A DNA stretch of 64,000 nt from Fasciolopsis buskii (GCA_008360955.1 LUCM01002475.1:237475-301474); one strand, 5' to 3'; positions 10,501 to 23,040 are shown, counted from the first letter of the stretch. The notes: generated by a model not told the origin, from the sequence alone. Numbers and translations: made by a program.

Positions 10501-11254
10501 CTGGCTAAAATAAATAAATAAAAAACTACGGCACAACATAAAAAGACTGCAGTGATTTTTCCTGCGACCCCGCTAATCATCGTACTTGGGACTGCAACGA
10601 ACATTGCCTCTAACCGGTCCCACAGAATTTGTACTCATCCTTTGTTCTGACGGGTCGACACCACACCACGTAAAGTTTTAATCAGGACCTCCTCATTCTC
10701 TTAAATATCTAAGCAACAAAATAGGCACTAATCGAAATCCCATGACCAAGATTCAGTGCTACTTTGACCGTACGTTTTTTACAGTATGGTTTGCATCGAA
10801 TAGTCTCTAGGAGACGTGAAAACTACGAAAGTCCATTAAACAAGGATCGGCTAAGGGGGGGGGAGTTGCATTAGTTTCTTTAATGGATTTCGTAATCTAT
10901 GAAATCCAAGATCAAGGGGGAGTACTCAACAAAAAAGAAAAATATTTGTTGGAAGTCGTGACCACGTGATCTGTTTATTCCATACCACCGGCCAGCAAAG
11001 AGCCAGTCGGAAGACTCCAGTCGGTGGCACTATGGTGAAAATGAATGAGATTGGCTGTTGTCACTACCCCTCATATTTTGGACACGTATTGGACGTCTTA
11101 GCGCCAAGGTGGAATTCTCCAACCAGCACGTAAACTAGTAGAGAATGCCTTTAATAACCTGGTAGTTATTGCGGTAATGTAACAAGCGTATTAGTTGTGA
11201 AAAAACAGAAGGATGGTGCGTAGGACCTTCTTATCTGCATGCGAAAAAGGAAAG

Positions 11255-11301
<47 letters not shown>

Positions 11302-12249
11302 GGCAGATCAAATGGGGAGCATATCTGTCGTCGTTAGGACGTGGGATCCCATATTGTTTCACTGAAATGTCTTGATTAAAGCTGATTTAAAATGTGCACG
11401 TTTTGCAAAAGTTTTGAGTCAGGTTGTTTGGGGGCAATGGATTCCGGTGTTGGACTTTGTGGCAGCCGGCCATGAATGTTGCAGACAAAATGTGGTTCAG
11501 ACGAATCTTACTAACCGTACATGTGTTTGGAAGGGACAGAACATTGAGGAAAACGTACTTTTGTTGAGAAGAGCTGTGTAGCTTGTTTCCTGTTGACTTA
11601 GTTCCATCGTAGAAATGAAGACCCTGTCTAATTGCTCTGGGTGAAAAACTTGCGGGATATGTTTCAGTCAATAGGGGTTCCGCAACTGCATGTCGCTGAC
11701 CACGTATGTCAATATATCCCAGTCAAACTAAGGTGTTCGACTGATCCCGTTGAATATCAACCGATCGCAGAACACTGAGTAACCTGGATTCTGCAGTAGA
11801 CCTCCTCCAGCGTCCCGAAGACAGACATGCATTTACAGAGGAAATCCCTATCATGTCAGTCCTTAACGCACGAACCACAAACGACGCAGTACATCTAGCA
11901 GCCAGATGGGCCGTTTGGGGTACAAATCTGCCAGCATTAATTCAGGGTATAGGTTCACGAAGGGTCCGCAGAAACCCGTATGGGCAACTTTCCATTGAAT
12001 GGAGATGGTTCACGGGTCCTATTTATCTGGTTAGAGAGAATAAGAGTCCTCTTCACAGTCCGTGGTCGTTGTCCAGATATCTGGTTACAACTCTAGTCAC
12101 CAATACACCTGTAGAGCCAAAGAACTTTCCTTCAAACCAAATTCAAATCTGTGCAACTCACACAGATCTGCTTTGTGCAATGCGGGAGGAATTATCACTA
12201 TAATACAGCACTGCACCCGCTAGCATCTCGAACCTCCTTTGACATCCAG
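10501..12249. other. No gene recognised; contains (AT)n at 11257-11301
   Basis: This stretch holds a nine-base G run near 10855-10863 and an (AT)n tract. It also has ORFs of 69-116 codons (plus 11372-11581, minus 11387-11671, plus 11853-12203) that overlap each other and show no domain. I would not call any of them genes. Confidence 0.4.
11257..11301. repeat. (AT)n microsatellite, interrupted by TG
   Basis: About 22 AT units with one TG interruption near 11291. No gene overlaps it. Confidence 0.95.
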
Positions 12250-12980
12250 TCAGTTGAGCATATTTCCCTCTGGCTGTCGTCGCTTCTCAGTACCGGATAC
12301 GATAACAATAGTAAAGCTTTGTGAATTCTCGCAACTCATCCCTCGACACGGAAGCCATTTTTGCAGTGAAACTAAATTATTTTCCCAGCGCAAATGGTAA
12401 ATACTGCGACAGAAAGTCAGTTTGTCGGTTTGCCGTAACGACACTGCAATTAAACGTCCTATGAGAGCTTGCGTGTCTTCAGTGGACTGTACATGATAGT
12501 TTATCTCACGCCAAAGACTCAGTAATGCTGTTGAGGTCATTGAGCAGCGGCCTGCCGAATCAGTCTTCTGGTACTCTAGGCTGGGTTTGATTTTAGCCGG
12601 AAACTCAGTCGATAAAAATGGTGAAGAAATAACTGATCCAAACGAGTAGGATTCCAATGTGTCACTCCCCCTGCCTTTCGGACAGGTTTTTATTAGTGTA
12701 TGTATGCTTCTCAGAGTTCTTGTGCCCCAATGCCTTGTGGGTGAGGCTTTTGAGTCGATGGTTTCGGTTTGTGTTCTCAAATAAAAGCCTCTTCTGTGAT
12801 TTGAAGGGCCGGGAAGTATTGCTTGCGCAAATAATCCGATCCCCTTCTCTAATGGTGACCTTGCCGAATTTCTTCCTGATGAGGGGTACCAAACCTAATC
12901 GAATTACCAACTTATTGCAGACATTCCCGATGGTGCTAATTTCAGATTTATGATAGGGACTAGAGTTTGTCGATTAGCAG
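12250..12980 (-). CDS. Overlapping unassigned ORFs, possible coding relic
   Basis: Two minus-strand frames overlap here. The upstream one (to 12662) reads 'LVIRLGLVPLIRKKFGK' and 'REGDRIICASNTSRPFKS', then turns basic and ends 'SERQGE'. The downstream one (12780-12250, 176 codons) is the longest uninterrupted ORF in the window apart from the RTE region. The first has a protein-like composition; the second is rich in S, T and R and may be chance. No splice sites joining them were found. I do not recognise a family. A decayed transposable-element gene with a frameshift is one possibility. Confidence 0.2.
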
Positions 12981-14695
12981 TGTCTTCAGTCAAACTGCAT
13001 AGGATTTTCTTCTACTTCTCAACGGTTGAGTCAGAAATGCGAGCTGCTGTCGCGTTGCGAAGTTGGTTATGAATAGAGATTCGTAATGCAGACATCCCAT
13101 AATGGACCGTAGCTGAGGCTGATCTAAATAGGGGGTGGAGAGCGAGTTGATTAGTATTATTTATGAACTTCAGTCCTAACGAGTACTCGTAAATATGATG
13201 AGCAGCTCAAAATATGTCAAAAAAACGAAGAAACCACGGCTCTGATTCTCCGAATCTGGAACAGTCTGCTTCGATGGAAACATTTCCCTCCGCCATCCTA
13301 TAAGGCATCATTTTTGATCATGAATTATATTTCTCCACTGCGGCTCTGGAAGTGATGACGTGTGTGCCAATGCTCTATTCAAGCCATGGATAACCTTAGT
13401 TATAGTAACTTGGAATAAGCGAGATGATGTCTAGAGGCCAAACGGCAGAAAGTTGGATTGAAACAGATGGGATGGGACTGTAATGACAGTCAACGGATGG
13501 TATTCTGGCAACGTTAGAATTAGATAGGTAGGTAACCTACCAATACCTGTTTTAACCTACTGTGTTTACAAGATCCTGTGACCCCACTGTAGTTGATGCA
13601 CACACACACCTTTACAACCACGGATTGGGAGTCGGCTGACAGTCACCAGAAATAAGATCTGTTTGACTGCCAATCTTTATTTCCACTGTTCAAATAAAAT
13701 GATAAGCGAAGTCATACCCTCTCCTTCCACCTTGGTCCTTATCTTAAGAACATAGTCGTCGATAACAAGGGGCTGGTACTGTCTTGGAACTTCACCATAG
13801 GCACTCCTCACTTTTCATTCGGAATGACGACAAATCTTTCGGATGCAATCGGTCTTTTTGCAAGAATGACATAATGCACTAGTGAACAGGCAGTTGGAGC
13901 GGAGATAATGCTCGCCTTATGAAGAACAATGATTCAGCAGTTTTGTCCCGAGTCCGGCTATTTTCTTGAACGTCTTTGGACTTGGTCTGCAGGAAAACAG
14001 AATGACCAGCAATGACTTCGGAGACTTCGTCGGATTGCTCTCAAATAGGTCGAGCTTCGGCCAACGCGGTTTTGTTTAAGCAGTGATATCTTTTAGACCT
14101 CCGGATGGTTGGCCCCAGCATTTAGTCGGCTACTTAGTTGAATTTCTAACTGATCTAAAAAGTTGAACATAATCGCTTGTCATTGTAGCATTAGGGATAT
14201 TCAAGGAGTTACAAAATCCGATCCCAAACCAGGGAGTGGAATCCGGAAAGTCTGGTCCCCTGGAAAGTGACAGTAGCAAGGTGAGTGGCAATACCGTACG
14301 CAGCACTTCGAAGTTTACAGCTGCCGGAGTTTTTTCGATCAAAACCACCCTTCTAATTCTGATTGAAAACATCTAGAGACTACTTCCGAGGGTAGTTAAT
14401 GTCAAAGATCAATACAAACGTAAAACCTGACGAACGGGGTCGGAATATGTCGGAATAACGACCGATTTCCTAGAATAAATTACAAGTTTTTGTGGCATGC
14501 AGTATTTTCGTTTATCTAACTTAATTATTCTCAGACACTCTGGTTGCACACGTGCTCTTTGTGGCATTAGGACAGTGCGCTCAGAGGCTCCTGTTTGTGG
14601 TGATTAGTATATAATACCATATATGCATGCGTGTGTATGTTTGGTAAACTTCTCCATAAACAAGCATCAAGCGAGGGACACTTAGAGTACCGTAA
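12981..14695. other. Nothing recognised
   Basis: Only short ORFs occur, such as minus 14130-14372 and minus 14567-14779, without domains. Short CA and GGTA runs near 13527-13610 are too small to call as microsatellites. This is the unique left flank of the duplicated segment that starts at 14696. Confidence 0.4.
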
Positions 14696-15920
14696 GTCTC
14701 TTGAAAAGAACCAAATATTAATTAATTCTCTCATTTTTATATTGAACGAAAAATTGTCTAAAAATAATAGGTAATCCACTTAATGGAAGCCCACTGTAAT
14801 GAAAAATGAATGGAACCCTAGAATTGAAATGCCAAGTGTGTTAGTGCTATAAACGAAGTGCAATCACACTCATACCAGTGATCGGCGTCTACCAAAAATA
14901 CAGAATTTCTTAATTGCATATTGAGGGATCAGCAGAGCTTAGCACGTCATTTCATGCAAGTCCAGTCAGTCTTCATTCAAACAAACCAAACAGAAACCCG
15001 GCGGCAATTTTGTAACCAAAATTCGCAACGCAAAAATGATATCAGTGACTTGTCGCAACACCCATGATGAGCACATGGATAGAGAGACAAAGCAACAAAA
15101 CCACACAGGAAAAAAGTTAAGAATGACAATTGTTGGTTGTATCGACTCTACTCCCCTTAATAAACATGATTGCGGTGGAAGACATGTGATAGTCACCTGA
15201 TTCTATTACACTCAGTCAAACAAAAGGATAATCCTTCAATCAGTTGGATAGAAAAAGAGGTACTAAGGTCCAAAGTTCCATCTGATGAAAAACTAATTGG
15301 TCTCGAAAAACCTGATGGGTTTCAAATCTCGTTCTAACTCCAGATAGACTGCCTGGGTAGAAGCAACGAATGCGCAAACGCAGACGGTCCAAACCCATGC
15401 TCAGGGTTCGACTCTTAGTTGGGATCCCATGGAGTTTGTAATCGGATTGATTGACTGATCGATAATAATCAACCTGGATTTTACATCATAAAGTCCTGCA
15501 CACAATGGAGGCAAACAAGACAAGAAAATATACCTTGGACCGAAAGCACCGGTCGTTCGGTCAGCTGATGAAGTCGTCCAAGCCCTCAAAGGATGGATTA
15601 ACAATCGTAAGGAATAAAGAAGTGTTGAAGATGGAGCCAATGAGACTCATCTGTTGAACAGATCCAGCAGCTAAAAAGAGAGATCAGATAATAATTTAGA
15701 CGGTACAATTCCCAGGGAGTTCACAGGCAGTTCAACGCATGTCAAACAAAACACAATTGACGTATCCAAATAACGTGTGCGGTTTTCACCTTCAAACACC
15801 AAGGCACACCCTCAAGACTGACAGGAGCCTGTACATGCTCTCGCCATCTGTGGTGATCGTTGAGAGGTAGGCAATAGCTTCAAGTACCTTGAAAGCCTGA
15901 TCACAACTGGCGGAGTCGTC
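14696..15920 (+). repeat. Segment X, first copy of a 1225-bp duplication
   Basis: These 1225 bases recur at 16498-17722 with a constant offset of 1802. The only difference I found is C at 15848 against T at 17650. Most of the segment has no recognised gene. Its last 140 bases (15781-15920) are RTE RT sequence. Minus-strand ORFs at 14966-15196 and 15401-15640 repeat identically in the second copy. One of these resembles a stretch at 62898-63128 ('CLPPLCAG...RLIIIDQSINP' style), hinting at an unnamed dispersed repeat within X. Confidence 0.95.
15781..15920 (+). pseudogene. RTE RT tail fragment, breaks off abruptly
   Basis: This is homologous to 28863-29002 and identical (one base apart) to 17583-17722. 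It covers the 'PVHALAICGDR...NSFKYLESLITTGG' region with a frameshift. At 15920 the match to the RTE 3' part stops in mid-domain, and sequence from the 5' end of the same element begins at about 15923, an order that no simple insertion explains. Confidence 0.8.
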
Positions 15921-15922
15921 AT

Positions 15923-16496
15923 CTCAAATGATTCTGCTGCTTCGCAGAAAGCGATTGGCTGTGCAACTGCTAGAGGTGCATTCTCGACTAAACAGGCCTA
16001 TTCTGGACTGGTCGACTGAGTAGTACGACAGCCCAAAAGACATGCAACCACGAATATGACTGATCTTCACTAGAACGTTTCTGGCTCTTCTCTCACTTGC
16101 ATAAGCGACTTTCCACTGTAAACAACTTTCTGTTACTCTACTGATTCGTGTTATTCCCCCTCTTCCCACCCAATTTCCTTATATTTTTTGAAACATCAAT
16201 CGGCCGCGCTAGTAGTAGTGTTACTGGAATAAGTCCTGTCACTGTCCTCTCGCATCCTCTCTCAGACAGCATCCAAATCTCGCCGAACTCGCTTCTGCCT
16301 GATGATTCACTTATTCGTCCTCGATATCCCCTCAAACTAGCCACATTCCATGTGCAAACACTGGTGCGTGTAGATCAACAGGGGTATTTAGCAAGGTCAT
16401 TGGAGATCCTAGCTCGCCATGTGTGTTGTATTCAACAGACTCGTACTCACTACTCCAGATGCGTTATCCAGCCGACATCCCCATCTGGTCCTTCCG
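15923..16496 (+). mobile_element. RTE 5' end fragment, cut by single n
   Basis: This matches 26445-27018 almost perfectly (offset 10522). It contains the RTE 5' region and the first part of the endonuclease, 'KLATFHVQTLVRVDQQ' and 'ARHVCCIQQTR'. It ends at 'PSGPS' exactly at the ambiguous base 16497. After the n, segment X restarts instead of the remaining endonuclease. Confidence 0.85.
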
Positions 16497-16497
16497 N
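16497..16497. other. Single ambiguous base, probable contig join
   Basis: There is one n between RTE endonuclease sequence on the left and the restart of segment X on the right. Together with the exact duplication it marks a likely contig junction whose overlap was not recognised. Confidence 0.8.
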
Positions 16498-17722
16498 GTC
16501 TCTTGAAAAGAACCAAATATTAATTAATTCTCTCATTTTTATATTGAACGAAAAATTGTCTAAAAATAATAGGTAATCCACTTAATGGAAGCCCACTGTA
16601 ATGAAAAATGAATGGAACCCTAGAATTGAAATGCCAAGTGTGTTAGTGCTATAAACGAAGTGCAATCACACTCATACCAGTGATCGGCGTCTACCAAAAA
16701 TACAGAATTTCTTAATTGCATATTGAGGGATCAGCAGAGCTTAGCACGTCATTTCATGCAAGTCCAGTCAGTCTTCATTCAAACAAACCAAACAGAAACC
16801 CGGCGGCAATTTTGTAACCAAAATTCGCAACGCAAAAATGATATCAGTGACTTGTCGCAACACCCATGATGAGCACATGGATAGAGAGACAAAGCAACAA
16901 AACCACACAGGAAAAAAGTTAAGAATGACAATTGTTGGTTGTATCGACTCTACTCCCCTTAATAAACATGATTGCGGTGGAAGACATGTGATAGTCACCT
17001 GATTCTATTACACTCAGTCAAACAAAAGGATAATCCTTCAATCAGTTGGATAGAAAAAGAGGTACTAAGGTCCAAAGTTCCATCTGATGAAAAACTAATT
17101 GGTCTCGAAAAACCTGATGGGTTTCAAATCTCGTTCTAACTCCAGATAGACTGCCTGGGTAGAAGCAACGAATGCGCAAACGCAGACGGTCCAAACCCAT
17201 GCTCAGGGTTCGACTCTTAGTTGGGATCCCATGGAGTTTGTAATCGGATTGATTGACTGATCGATAATAATCAACCTGGATTTTACATCATAAAGTCCTG
17301 CACACAATGGAGGCAAACAAGACAAGAAAATATACCTTGGACCGAAAGCACCGGTCGTTCGGTCAGCTGATGAAGTCGTCCAAGCCCTCAAAGGATGGAT
17401 TAACAATCGTAAGGAATAAAGAAGTGTTGAAGATGGAGCCAATGAGACTCATCTGTTGAACAGATCCAGCAGCTAAAAAGAGAGATCAGATAATAATTTA
17501 GACGGTACAATTCCCAGGGAGTTCACAGGCAGTTCAACGCATGTCAAACAAAACACAATTGACGTATCCAAATAACGTGTGCGGTTTTCACCTTCAAACA
17601 CCAAGGCACACCCTCAAGACTGACAGGAGCCTGTACATGCTCTCGCCATTTGTGGTGATCGTTGAGAGGTAGGCAATAGCTTCAAGTACCTTGAAAGCCT
17701 GATCACAACTGGCGGAGTCGTC
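16498..17722 (+). repeat. Segment X, second copy
   Basis: This is the right copy of the 1225-base duplication. Unlike the left copy, its terminal RTE piece continues without a break into the RTE 3' domain (17723-18402), so this copy has the natural junction. Confidence 0.95.
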
Positions 17723-18402
17723 GGGGAGCAGATCTTGTCACGAACTGCAAAAGCCAGAGCATCTTCACAAACCTACGACACTTGTGGCACCGCCATGACT
17801 TCCGGCTTTCCATCAAGGGAGGGATGTACAACGCTACAGCTCATAGTATTCTTCCCTACGGTTGCGAGACCTGAACTATCCGCGTCGAGGATGGCCGATG
17901 ACTTTCTGTGTTCGACCACCGATGTCTCCGAAGGATTACTTGTGTCTGGTGGGAGCATTGGGCGAGTAATGGCTAGATGCAAACGGTCTTCCTCTGACTG
18001 GGATAATCGCCGTACGTCCTCTTCGGTAGCTTGGACACGTATTGGGTATGCCCGCTCATCATCTACCTTCTCGTGTCCCTTTTGCATGTGCTCAGCAAGG
18101 TCGGAAGAAGCGACGTGGCGATCAGGCTATGATTTGGTGTAGGGGTATGAAGAAGTTGGCTTCGGTTTTGGCCGCGGCTGCTGCTTCCCGCCTTCCTGGT
18201 TGTGACCCAACAGACGAGGATCATTGTTGATTGGAAATGCTGAGAGATATGGCTCAGAATGGCCTGTTTGTGGAACTCAGTACCCTTAAAAATAATCCGA
18301 AAGCAAGCAAAGCGTCAGAAAATGTGTACGGTAAGAATATAGAAAACAGTTGGTTTGTTGTTGTTTATCATTCCACCTCCATTTGTCTACATTCTGTGGA
18401 TT
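17583..18402 (+). pseudogene. 5'-truncated RTE LINE 3' end
   Basis: This aligns with 28865-29684 at about 98-99 percent identity by eye (offset 11282). It encodes, through frameshifts, the region after the RT palm ('DFRLSIKGRMYNA' style, 'CLRRIA', 'WWEH') and the C-terminal 'QQGRKKRRGDQAMIWCRGMK', 'SRLPGCDP' and 'LEMLRDMAQN', then a short 3' UTR. A TGA replaces the usual tryptophan codon before 'LEMLRD'. The 5'-truncated form is the ordinary outcome of LINE insertion. The match with the other copy ends near 18402. Confidence 0.85.
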
Positions 18403-21400
18403 TCTATTTACATGTTGTTACACTGGCAATGAATTGGACAATGATGGTTATCATTTGCGTGCGGTTTGTTTGCAATTGCAAACAACGTGGCTCATTTGGA
18501 CACTTAAACCCTGATTTCGCTGTCATAACTTGTTTATAACTTGCCACTCCCGTGATTTAACCGTTGATTCAATTTCTACATTTTCGCTGGCGCCTTTGCC
18601 ACCACAGTTTGAATGACGTCGAAACCGAGCGGAGCATTAGACCGTATTTTAATTCACTGGGCTTGTCGCTCAGTCAACGAAGTCGCACGGCAGGTTGGGA
18701 CCGTAATTCTCTGGTTGACTGGTTGGCTAGTTGGCTGTAGGTCGAACGTCTGTCTGGCTGGATGGCTGTCTGGCTCGAACCTGGCTTAACTGTCAGCTGT
18801 TTGCGATGTGGCCTGTCATGTGATGCGGTCGATACCAAATCCGCCCCATGTTGAAAATGTGGATGTGTCTGCTGAGTCGTGCAAAGATGTGCATGTCGAA
18901 TTAAATGCACAGCTTTCACATAGACCAATTAAGACTCAGTGCACAAACAGACGTCTTAAAAGTACGTTTCATTCAAAGATTTAGGTGAAACCACTGTCTT
19001 AAAAATGGAACTTGCACTAGTACAGCACTAATTTGTCAAGATAGCAAATTTGAAGCCCACATGAAGTTGGCGCATGTAGACATATATGCAGGTGCCGCCG
19101 ATCGTGATGCGTTCTGCAAAAAGGCCAGTTAAAATGGGTAACCTTGGTTGTCTAGGTAGACGCATCTAGGGATGAAAAACCAAATCCCCCTGCAGTTTGC
19201 AAATTTAATGTTTGTGGAAAAGGTCTTAGGATTTACCTTCGGCTCCATTCATAAATGACAACAAAATCGCTTGTCCAACAAAAAGCATCTATTTTATTCA
19301 GTGCTTTATCCGCGATTACGCATGTATTTGTAGGATGAAAATAATCATTTACTGATTGGGAGGATTGACGATAATTGGGGTCTAGTAATCATACTTGATC
19401 GTGAAAAGAAAAATTTTCGTTTAGGAAGAAACTTGGTTCGCATCAACGTTGACCTTGTGTTGGGGTCATTTAAGTGCCGCGTTAGTTGCTTGCATTGTTA
19501 CGGGGACAGCGAAGCAGGGAGAGAGAAACTAAAATCTTTTGGTACCACAATTTAGAGGATAGGGAACTGATTTCATAAAGTTGGTCGATTTAACTTTGTG
19601 ATTTGGCTTTTCCAGGATTATAAACTAAACAAGGACATCAGTTACATTATATTAAATGAATAAACCATAGCAAGAGCACGCTTTTCACGGAGAAAATCAA
19701 TCATTTCCAAAAAGTGACCACATAGTTAGTTATTTTTGTAGTGAAGTTTCGCGACAAAATTTCTTTCCTCTAATCCTGTAGCAGATTGGCGATGCTTCAT
19801 GCGCCATTGCCCAGAGAGATTTGAATAATATTCTAAAGCTCCAAGTTTCACTGGATACGTGGCTTGAATTAATCGCTCGGCAGACTAGGGTATACAATTA
19901 TCCTGCGTAATAGTAAAACATGGTGAAGGCCTCATTCTAACTACCTCTTAGCATTTTGATGAATGAATGGCATGTCGTGACCTGAAAACACTGAAAATGG
20001 ACCTTTCTGGAGGGAAATTCTCCAACAAAGTTGTCCCGCTCTCTTATTCTAGTCCGTTTTGTTCAATACCTAACGAATAAAATTAAAAACCCTAACAACA
20101 AATCAAGAGAGAATAAACTAAGGAGAAGAGAAATCGTATCTTTGTGGTAGCCGAGAAATTCCCTTGGTTCCCTAAAAGCACACGATATAAGAAAAGATAA
20201 CGTCTCCGAAAGAGGCTGTTTCACTTTACCAGGATTTAGTAAAAATTTATCCTGATTAGAGTGGATTATTTCAGTACGACGTTTTTCTGGTAAAAGCAGA
20301 CTGGGGTAGAGGGTATGGTTCATATAAGGCTCTACTCCGACCTAACTTTTGACTCTGTCTAACAAGTTTCGTTTCTTAGAGTGAAAATTAAAGGAGGTAC
20401 CTAACCATGGGATATTGACCTGGGAATTCTAAATCTTTTGGAGGTACGAAGTAAACGCAATTTTATCTTAGGAGGCCCTGGATGCTAAATCGAAATGACC
20501 GAAAACTACTGAAGGATAGTGGGAGCCCATCGATTGCCACTGTTTATTCCTGCAGAATCCCTGGCAATAAAATCGACTTTGTCACTTTGTGAATTAAACT
20601 CGCTATGTTCTTCCTAAAGAGCTCGTAGTGTCTCACAATCAAAACATACATACAATAGCTGAAATGGAATATCGACTAAACTTCTAGTCTATTCGGTCAC
20701 TAAATAACTCAGAAGAAGGCGGCCTGTTATCGAAAAGATTTGTCAGTTTTCGCAAAATAAAAGGAATACAAATTCCAGTATTTAGGGCGGACATTTTTCA
20801 CATGACACGGTACGGAAGGAAAAGACTAACATCATACTAATTATATTTTAACGGGAGTTTGTTTACCGATTATCTTTCGAAATCTTTGATAGCTTTCGAC
20901 TGATTAAAAACTCGTATTAAGTAATCGCAGCATTTTTAGTTGACATGGTCACAGTCTTGTTGTGAACATTCTCTGGGGAGCCCCAGATCACATAAAAAGG
21001 CCAGTCGGTAGCTGAAATTCTGCGAGAAATCTATGTAAATGCCTTTGTATCACAATGTCCATGAATGAGTTTGAGAAAATTTGAACTACGTTCAACTTTA
21101 CCAACATGGGGCAGAATACGGTTAACATCAAAAGATTACCACATAAGGACAAAACACTATTTTTTGAGGAGCATCTGGTGATATTAAAGCGACTTTCTCT
21201 CGTCTGATAAGACGACAAAACCTTAATTTGAAAAAGCCAGTGCTCTTTATAATTCAACAGCATGATCTAAAGATCAAAGTGAAATAAACACAAGTAATTG
21301 AACAACCAAGTATTTTAGTGATGCTAGGCCAAAACCAATTACTTGTTTCCGTTTTGATTTTTCTGCTGACCAGTTAATCATGTAGGAAAAACGTACGAAA

Positions 21401-21939
21401 ACTTGAACCGGTAGACTGGCTCATGTAAGCACAATTAGTCTACCGCGTCAGGGTCTACGAGATTACCCGACACCATGTTGGGAGACAGCATTTAATATGG
21501 CTCACTGACTAAGTCAGTGGTGTTCTTGCATCGGAAACCTTTCTTTCTTCAACTATTTTGTACTCGGTTATCCACTATTCCTAGTTTTCTTTCTATTTGA
21601 ACGGGTTGTGCTGTTAGGTAGCAACCACAACCACAGCACATTAGTACAAGGTTAATTGTTGCACAAACTGAACTGAACTTAGTTGAATGACTGAAGATTA
21701 TGTCCAGTTTTGAGTTGAATTCATTCCGCCATATGTTCAAAAATACAAGTGTGACGAGGATGATGTGACGCCATGGAGCAAGTGACAGCGAATTTCAAGT
21801 TGGAATGAAGACTCTTCTACGATGGAAAACTCCGTTTACTTAGCATAGCGGAGATGGGTGTTCTGACTGGAAGAATGAATTGCTATCCAACCGACCTGGA
21901 TTAATCGTCCGGAGAATGTGCGTTTTATCTTTATCTTTC
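18403..21939. other. No gene recognised; degenerate tetramer tract
   Basis: Near 18709-18782 there is a run of TGGT/TGGC/TGTC units, a decayed tetranucleotide array. The rest holds ORFs of at most 91 codons (for example minus 20988-21263) without domains. I see no tRNA, no splice-bounded ORF and no further LINE sequence. Confidence 0.4.
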
Positions 21940-22105
21940 TTCTCCTTTATTAATAAAACGACGCTGTACATTATTTTCGGGAAGTAAAGCGTAGCCAACA
22001 GAGAGTTTTCAAGTGGGGAATTTAGCCAGGGATTCGAGGGTTCGAATCCATGGCCTCCAGGTCCAAATACCATGACCTTATCCGCTTGACTACCACTGGG
22101 AACGC
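21940..22105 (-). repeat. tRNA-like SINE, family 2 copy 1
   Basis: On the minus strand the sequence starts 'CCAGTGGTAGTCAAGCGG' (A-box like, near 22095) and reaches 'GGATTCGAACCC' (B box, near 22040). It then has a non-tRNA tail that ends around 'TTATTAATAAAGGA' at 21945. The A-B spacing and the extended middle resemble a class II (Leu/Ser type) tRNA ancestor. A second copy with the same tail lies at 54527-54700. I read it as a tRNA-derived SINE; the acceptor stem is not preserved. Confidence 0.6.
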
Positions 22106-23040
22106 ATAAAATAAGACGTCAATCAAACAGACTAACAGTGAATAACAACTGAAATAAAGATCTACCATTTACAGAATTACCATCTGAAATTCCAAGCGGG
22201 GAAACTGATTCTATAGAATAACCTCGTTTCCATGGGTAGCAGGATGGATGATCTCATATACGTAAATGAAACACAAGTTAACTGAGGAGACTAAGCAGAG
22301 TTAGTACCACTTAAATACGCGTTTAGATAATAAACCTATGGACAAATGTACATGATGCGCAGTTTGCACTCGTCTGCCTGCCTAGAATTTCCCTTTATCT
22401 CTTTTGGCCTAATCTATTCAACCTTAGAGTCACTACTACGCGTCATTAGTGAGGAGTTAACGTGCAAACCATAAGACGCAATGTGTGAGGGCTACTGCCA
22501 CCTGCACCTAGAAATCATCAAATCATAATTCGGATGCTTCGAGAAAAAGAAAGATGAACATTTGCTGGTTCGAAGCTACTGCCCCAAGAATGTTTTTATT
22601 TAATTGATAAACTTAGAATGGTTTACAAATACACTGGAACTTACTCCAGAGTTGCCGTAGTCTTCTCGATACTTTCAGTTGAGTATTCAGAGATTAGAGC
22701 AATTCCGATAAGTGCCGGTATTTTGGGTCCGGGCGTTATAACAATTAGTCCCAGTTAGTACCAGTATTTCGGGTCCCAGTATTACTACCCTCCGATCTTA
22801 ATCGATTGATAAAAAAACCATCGTCAACAAATTAACATATGAATCCCACAAACCATAAAGCCAAATCGCGTCCCATTCTTGGCCCTAGCAGCGTAAAACT
22901 CTCCCTTTTCGTTATTCGGAATAGAAAAGACAATAAGCATGACTGAATGGATATGGGTTTAAAACAGTGCAATCAAAAATCTGATCACTTTCACTGTTCA
23001 TGTGCCGTCGAATTTTGGGATCTACGGCGCTCACGGAATC
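22106..23040. other. No gene; imperfect 29-bp direct repeat at 22712-22790
   Basis: Two related units, 'GCCGGTATTTTGGGTCCGGG' and 'ACCAGTATTTCGGGTCCCAG', each followed by a TTA(T)AC-like end, lie about 20 bases apart. A minus-strand GTAAG donor near 22655 follows about 35 open codons but has no acceptor. Nothing else is recognised. Confidence 0.35.

Noticed and set aside
14966..15196. Gene conserved in two identical copies (again at 16768-16998)
   Set aside because: Identity comes from the whole 1225-base duplication, not from coding constraint.
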